From assembly GCA_035296705.1 (NCBI GenBank), contig DATHAL010000081.1:1-42603 (forward strand): a DNA stretch of 42,603 nt, written 5' to 3'. Shown here piece by piece: positions 39,094 through 42,603 of the stretch. The DNA is from WHSW01 sp035296705. GTDB lineage: Bacteria; Actinomycetota; Thermoleophilia; Solirubrobacterales; 70-9. The position numbers and the translations under genes were made by a program. The notes under the pieces are model-generated. The model was given only the letters and a program-made list of their open reading frames with translations, was not told the DNA's origin and made no database searches. Every line of letters begins with the position of its first letter. Positions within the stretch are counted from its first letter, which is position 1.

Positions 39094-40575
39094 ATGGCCC
39101 TGGGGCGTGCCGCCGCCGGTTGGGCCGCGCGGGCCGCGGGTACGGCGCCCGCGATGCACTCGTCCGCGCCAGCCGGATGGACGCGCGCCTACGCCCCCGA
39201 GCCGGACGCTCCCGATGAGGCGTTCAGCGCCGTGGACGAGCCGCGGCCACTTTATGAGCCGCTGCTCGCCAAGCTCGCCGGGCATGATCCCGACCGGCTC
39301 GTCGGCCGGATCGCCGAACGGCTCGAGCGCGAGCAGGTCACGTTCGGCTCGCTATCCGGACTGTTCCGGCTCGACCCGGTGCCGCGCCTGATCGAGGCCG
39401 CAGAGTGGGAGCGCCTCGAGCCCGGGCTCTCGCAGCGCGCGCGGGCGCTGGACGCGTTTGCGGCCGACGCCTACGGGGAGCGCCGGATCTTCTCCGCGGG
39501 GCTGGTCCCGGACCGCGTCCTCGAGGGCTCGCCGGTGTACGAGCCGCGGATGCGGGAGATACCGCATCCCGACGGCCGCTGGGTCCACGTCTGCGGCTTC
39601 GATGTCGCCCGCCGCGTCGACGGCGACCTGGTCGTGCTCGAGGACAATGCACGGACGCCATCCGGCATCTACTACGCGATCGTGGCACGCCACGTGATCG
39701 TGGACGAGCTTGCCGTGCCGGGCATCGACCCGCGCTCGATCGATCCCACGCTCGAGCAGCTCGCGGCGACGTTTCGGGACGCGTCGCCCACGAAAGGGGA
39801 CGGCCGGATCGCCGTGGTCACCGATGGCCCGGAGAACGTCGCCTTCTTCGAGCATCGGGCGGTCGCCGAGGCGATCGGGGCGTCGCTCGTCACCCCGGCC
39901 GACCTCGAGTCGGCCCGCGGACGGCTCTGGCTCCGTGACCCCCGCGACCGTGAGCCGATCGACGTCGTCTACCGCCGTACCGACGACGCGCGGCTCACGG
40001 ACGACGACCGCGCTCTTACGCCGCTCGGCGAGCTCCTCTTCGAGCCGCTTCGATCCGGGACGCTGGCGATGGTCAACCGGTTCGGCTCCGGCGTCGCCGA
40101 CGACAAGCTGAGCTACGCCTACACCCCGGCAATGATCCGCTTCTACCTCGACGAGGAGCCGATCGTCGACTCGATCCGGACCTACGACCTGGCCATCGAC
40201 GAGCACCGCGAGGAGGCGCTGGAGCGGATCGACGAGCTCGTGCTGAAGCCCCGCTTCGGCTCCGGCGGCGAGCAGGTCGTGATCGGTGGCGACGCGGACC
40301 GGGAGGGCCTCGGCGACGCCCGCGACCGGATCCGCGAACGCCCCGAGGACTTCGTGGCCCAGGAGCAGATCTCGCTCTCGACCCATCCCTGCGTGCGCGG
40401 GGGCGGCCTCGAGCCGCGGCGCATCGATCTGCGCCCGTTCTCATACGCCTCGGAGGGCGGCTACGCGATCTCGCCCGGCGGCCTGACCCGCTACGCCGCG
40501 GAGCGCGGCGAGATGATCGTGAACTCCTCGCAGGGCGGGGGCGCGAAGGACACCTGGGTGCTCGGCCCCCGATAG
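39094..40575 (+). CDS. Circularly permuted ATP-grasp protein (CP_ATPgrasp_2, DUF404/DUF407 type)
   Basis: The protein (493 residues from ATG 39094) matches the circularly permuted ATP-grasp type 2 family. Recognisable blocks are GLSQRARALDAFAADAYGERRIFSAG, VLEDNARTPSGIYYA, VVYRRTDDARL, MVNRFGSGVADDKLSYAY, LVLKPRFGSGGEQVVIGG, FVAQEQISLSTHPC and RRIDLRPF. Such enzymes probably make peptide-like bonds and usually neighbour an alpha-E protein and a transglutaminase-like protease, neither of which is here. Residues 1-20 look non-conserved, so ATG 39154 is a reasonable alternative start. Its place between dapF and dapL is notable. Confidence 0.85.
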   Translation: MALGRAAAGWAARAAGTAPAMHSSAPAGWTRAYAPEPDAPDEAFSAVDEPRPLYEPLLAKLAGHDPDRLVGRIAERLEREQVTFGSLSGLFRLDPVPRLIEAAEWERLEPGLSQRARALDAFAADAYGERRIFSAGLVPDRVLEGSPVYEPRMREIPHPDGRWVHVCGFDVARRVDGDLVVLEDNARTPSGIYYAIVARHVIVDELAVPGIDPRSIDPTLEQLAATFRDASPTKGDGRIAVVTDGPENVAFFEHRAVAEAIGASLVTPADLESARGRLWLRDPRDREPIDVVYRRTDDARLTDDDRALTPLGELLFEPLRSGTLAMVNRFGSGVADDKLSYAYTPAMIRFYLDEEPIVDSIRTYDLAIDEHREEALERIDELVLKPRFGSGGEQVVIGGDADREGLGDARDRIRERPEDFVAQEQISLSTHPCVRGGGLEPRRIDLRPFSYASEGGYAISPGGLTRYAAERGEMIVNSSQGGGAKDTWVLGPR

Positions 40576-40587
40576 CCTCCCGCGGCC

Positions 40588-41757
40588 ATGGGGCTCACGG
40601 ATCCGTCCAAGCGGCTCGAGGCAATCGAGCCGTACATGTTCGCCGAGCTCGAGCGCAAGGTCGCCGAGAAGCGAGCGGCCGGCATCGACGTGATCAGCCT
40701 CGGGATCGGCGATCCGGACACGCCGACCTATCCGCACATCGTCGAGGCGATGCAGGACGCCGTCGCCGATCCCGGAACGCACCGCTACCCGTCGAATCGC
40801 GGGCGGGAGGAGTTCCGCCGCGCGTTCTCCGACTTCTACGCGAGCCGCTTCGGCGTCGACATCGACCCCGAGACCGAGGTGATCCCGGCGATCGGCGCGA
40901 AGGAGTGCATCTACCACCTCTGCTTCGCGTTCCTAGACCCGGGCGACGTCGCGCTCGCCTCCGACCCGGGCTACCCGGTCTACACCGGCGGGCCGCTCCT
41001 GGCCGGCGCCGAGGCGGCGCTCCTGCCGCTCATCCCGCAGCGCGGGTTCGCCCCCGACCTGGACGCGATCCCCGCGGACGAGCTCGCGCGGGCGCGACTC
41101 CTGTTCATCAACTATCCGAACAACCCAACGGGCGCCATCGTCTCCGAGGGCCTCTTCGAGCGGGTCGTCGAGCTCGCCCGCGAGCACCAGATCCTCGTCG
41201 TCCACGACAACGCCTATTCGGAGACGACCTACGACGGCTACGTCGCGCCGAGCTTCCTCGCAACGCCCGGGGCGAAGGAGGTCGGAGTCGAGGTCTTCTC
41301 GCTCTCCAAGGGGTACAACATGACCGGCTGGCGCTGCGCCGCGATCGTCGGCAACCGCGAGGCCGTCTCCGCCTACTGGCGGCTGAAGACGAACGTCGAC
41401 TCGGGGCTCTTCGAGGCGGTGCAGCTCGCGGGCGTCGCGGCGCTCAACGGCCCGCGCCGCGCGGTCGAGGAGATGAACGCCATCTACGAGCGCCGGCGCG
41501 ATCTGGTCGTCGACGCGCTGCACGAGATCGGGGTGGACGTGGCGGCGCCGAAGGGCACGATCTACGTATGGGCGCCGGTCCCCGACGGACATACGTCCAC
41601 CTCGTTCGCGGAGCTCGTACTCGCGGAGGCCGCCGTCGTGGTCTCGCCCGGCTCGATGTACGGGCCGTCGGGGGAGGGTTTCTTCCGGATCTCGCTGACG
41701 ACGCCCGACGAGCGCATCACCGAGGCGGTTGAGCGCCTGCGCGAGCACCTCTCCTAG
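40588..41757 (+). CDS. dapL: LL-diaminopimelate aminotransferase
   Basis: DapL converts tetrahydrodipicolinate directly to LL-diaminopimelate with glutamate as donor, bypassing the acyl-blocked route. The 389-residue fold-type I PLP enzyme shows the DapL-typical blocks: YMFAELERKVAEKRAAGIDVISLGIGDPD, NYPNNPTGA, DNAYSETTYDGY, and SLSKGYNMTGWR with PLP lysine K241. NVDSGLFEAVQLAGVAAL is also characteristic. A TAGCCT hexamer that overlaps the previous stop lies 9 nt before the ATG. Other class I aminotransferases are possible, but the set with dapA, dapB and dapF supports DapL. Confidence 0.88.
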   Translation: MGLTDPSKRLEAIEPYMFAELERKVAEKRAAGIDVISLGIGDPDTPTYPHIVEAMQDAVADPGTHRYPSNRGREEFRRAFSDFYASRFGVDIDPETEVIPAIGAKECIYHLCFAFLDPGDVALASDPGYPVYTGGPLLAGAEAALLPLIPQRGFAPDLDAIPADELARARLLFINYPNNPTGAIVSEGLFERVVELAREHQILVVHDNAYSETTYDGYVAPSFLATPGAKEVGVEVFSLSKGYNMTGWRCAAIVGNREAVSAYWRLKTNVDSGLFEAVQLAGVAALNGPRRAVEEMNAIYERRRDLVVDALHEIGVDVAAPKGTIYVWAPVPDGHTSTSFAELVLAEAAVVVSPGSMYGPSGEGFFRISLTTPDERITEAVERLREHLS

Positions 41758-42146
41758 TGGGCGGCCCGGGCGCGCGCCGGCGGACTGGGTCGGAGTCGCC
41801 CTATGAGGCCCGCTACGGGTACTCACGCGCGGTTCGGGTGGGCGACCGGGTGATCGTCTCCGGAACGGCGCCTGTGTGGCCCGACGGCTCCTGTGACCTA
41901 GATCCGCGAGCCCAGGCGCGGCGCTGTTGCGAGATCATCGTGGCGGCGCTCGCGGAGCTCGGGGCGCGGCCCGAGCACGTGGTGCGCACCCGGATGTTCA
42001 TCAGCGATCCGGAGGTAGCGGACGTGGTCGGTGACGTCCACCGCGAGCACTTCGGGGCGGCGGCGCCGGCGGCGACCATGGTCGTCGCGCGGCTGCTGGA
42101 CGCCCGTTGGGCGGTCGAGATCGAGGCCGAAGCGTTGGTCGGCTGA
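41757..42146 (+). CDS. RidA/YjgF/YER057c family protein
   Basis: The 129-residue protein has the RidA fold: SPYEARYGYSRAVRVGDRVIVSGTAP, then AELGARPEHVVRTRMFISD, HREHFGAAAPAATMVVARLLDARWAVEIEAEALV. RidA enzymes hydrolyse reactive enamines and imines released by PLP enzymes, with a conserved Arg (here in VVRTRMF or the later ARLLDARW region). The GTG start shares one base with the dapL stop, so it is coupled to a PLP aminotransferase. That is a sensible partnership for clearing 2-aminoacrylate-like by-products. Confidence 0.88.
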   Translation: MGGPGARRRTGSESPYEARYGYSRAVRVGDRVIVSGTAPVWPDGSCDLDPRAQARRCCEIIVAALAELGARPEHVVRTRMFISDPEVADVVGDVHREHFGAAAPAATMVVARLLDARWAVEIEAEALVG

Positions 42147-42285
42147 GTCCGGATCCTCACAAAAGATTTAGGAAGGATCGCCCACGAGCGCCGCAAAACC
42201 TGTTAGCAATCCCTAACACAGCACCCGGCGCGCGTCGTTAGGGGAGATTCAGGGCGCCCGGGAAACTCACCGATTCAGATAACTG
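42147..42285. promoter_or_regulatory. AT-rich control region upstream of the EamA gene
   Basis: This gap is visibly richer in A/T than its surroundings. It contains an inverted repeat TGTTAG-N6-CTAACA (42201-42218), a further GTTAG at 42237-42241, and GATCCT/AGGATC (42152-42157 with 42174-42179). These look like operator half-sites. No clear -35/-10 pair is seen; ATTCAGAT just before the start codon could contain a -10. Confidence 0.45.
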
Positions 42286-42603
42286 ATGACGACTCTTGGC
42301 ATTGCACTCGCGCTCGGTTGCGCTGCGACCGCCAACCTGGGGATGCTCTGCAAGCACCGGGGCGCCTGCGAGGCCCCGGAGATCCGCCTTCGGAGTCCGT
42401 GGCGTAGTGCCGCGGCACTCTTTCGCTCACGCTGGTGGACGATCGGCTTCGCGATCGCGGCGATCGCGTGGATCCTCCACGTCGCGGCGATGGCGATGGC
42501 GCCGCTCTCACTCGTCCAGGCGGTGATCGCCGGCGGCCTCGTTCTGATCGCCTTCCCAGCGCAGCGCTACTTCAACCACCGGCTGAATGCGCGCGAGTGG
42601 CTC
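42286..42603 (+). CDS. EamA/DMT-type membrane transporter (3' partial)
   Basis: An ATG at 42286 opens a frame that runs off the window (106 codons). The product starts MTTLGIALALGCAATANLGML, a membrane helix, followed by a short charged loop (CKHRGACEAPEIRLRSPW). Two more helices follow: WWTIGFAIAAIAWILHVAAM and APLSLVQAVIAGGLVLIAF. The SLVQAVIAGGLV stretch and topology fit drug/metabolite-superfamily (EamA) transporters common in Thermoleophilia-like genomes. Substrate unknown. The upstream AT-rich region suggests its own regulated promoter. Confidence 0.7.
   Translation, partial: MTTLGIALALGCAATANLGMLCKHRGACEAPEIRLRSPWRSAAALFRSRWWTIGFAIAAIAWILHVAAMAMAPLSLVQAVIAGGLVLIAFPAQRYFNHRLNAREWL

Noticed and set aside
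1..42603. CRISPR arrays, tRNA or rRNA genes, insertion sequences
   Set aside because: I found no regularly spaced repeats, no cloverleaf or rRNA-like stretches in the gaps, and no transposase or integrase frames.

Overview
This high-GC window looks like a chromosomal segment of an actinobacterium. The gene order (rimP-nusA-infB-DUF503-rbfA-nrnA-truB-ribF-rpsO-pnp-M16 peptidase-dapB-dapA-rnj, then ftsK-rodZ-cinA-recA-recX-rny-miaB-miaA-dapF), the many GTG/TTG starts and the RNase J plus RNase Y pair suggest class Thermoleophilia (Solirubrobacterales or Gaiellales). That class assignment is inference; no rRNA gene or database search supports it.

Region 1 (1-9.9 kb, + strand): the end of a polysaccharide pyruvyl transferase-like gene, then a translation and RNA-maturation run: rimP, nusA, infB, a DUF503 gene, rbfA, nrnA, truB, ribF and rpsO, followed by a peroxiredoxin and a DsbA-like thiol protein. 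An intrinsic terminator lies just ahead of rimP and may be an attenuator. There is no ylxR gene between nusA and infB; NusA instead carries a C-terminal Cys3-His motif. IF-2 has a variant P-loop.

Region 2 (9.9-18.3 kb, + strand): pnp with a structured leader, an M16 zinc peptidase, dapB, an amidase, dapA and RNase J. The genes are tightly packed, with repeated 4-nt stop/start overlaps.

Region 3 (18.3-25.4 kb): an accessory block between rnj and ftsK. It holds a secreted HExxH metallopeptidase and a Gly-rich protein of unknown function (+ strand). On the - strand it holds a DUF4242 protein, a SARP/BTAD-TPR regulator broken by one amber codon, a small conserved protein and a two-component system. 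The DUF4242 gene and the small gene share a 17-nt upstream motif at nearly the same distance from their starts.

Region 4 (25.5-36.6 kb, + strand): ftsK, rodZ-like, cinA, a phosphodiesterase that probably starts at CTG, thpR, recA (with a LexA-type box inside thpR), recX, RNase Y with a long structured leader and no membrane anchor, a membrane cytochrome c and miaB.

Region 5 (36.6-42.6 kb, + strand): miaA, a HAD phosphatase, dapF, a circularly permuted ATP-grasp protein, dapL, a RidA protein and the start of an EamA-type transporter. The window encodes dapA, dapB, dapL and dapF, the aminotransferase route to diaminopimelate. However, both catalytic cysteines of the DapF homologue are serines. 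This is the most interesting observation here: the last step to meso-DAP may be missing, altered or done elsewhere, and the wall might contain LL-DAP.

Across the window, first genes of transcription units often have a TAnnnT hexamer 6-9 nt before the start codon and no Shine-Dalgarno sequence, a leaderless pattern. Downstream genes in operons instead overlap their neighbour and often have an SD.
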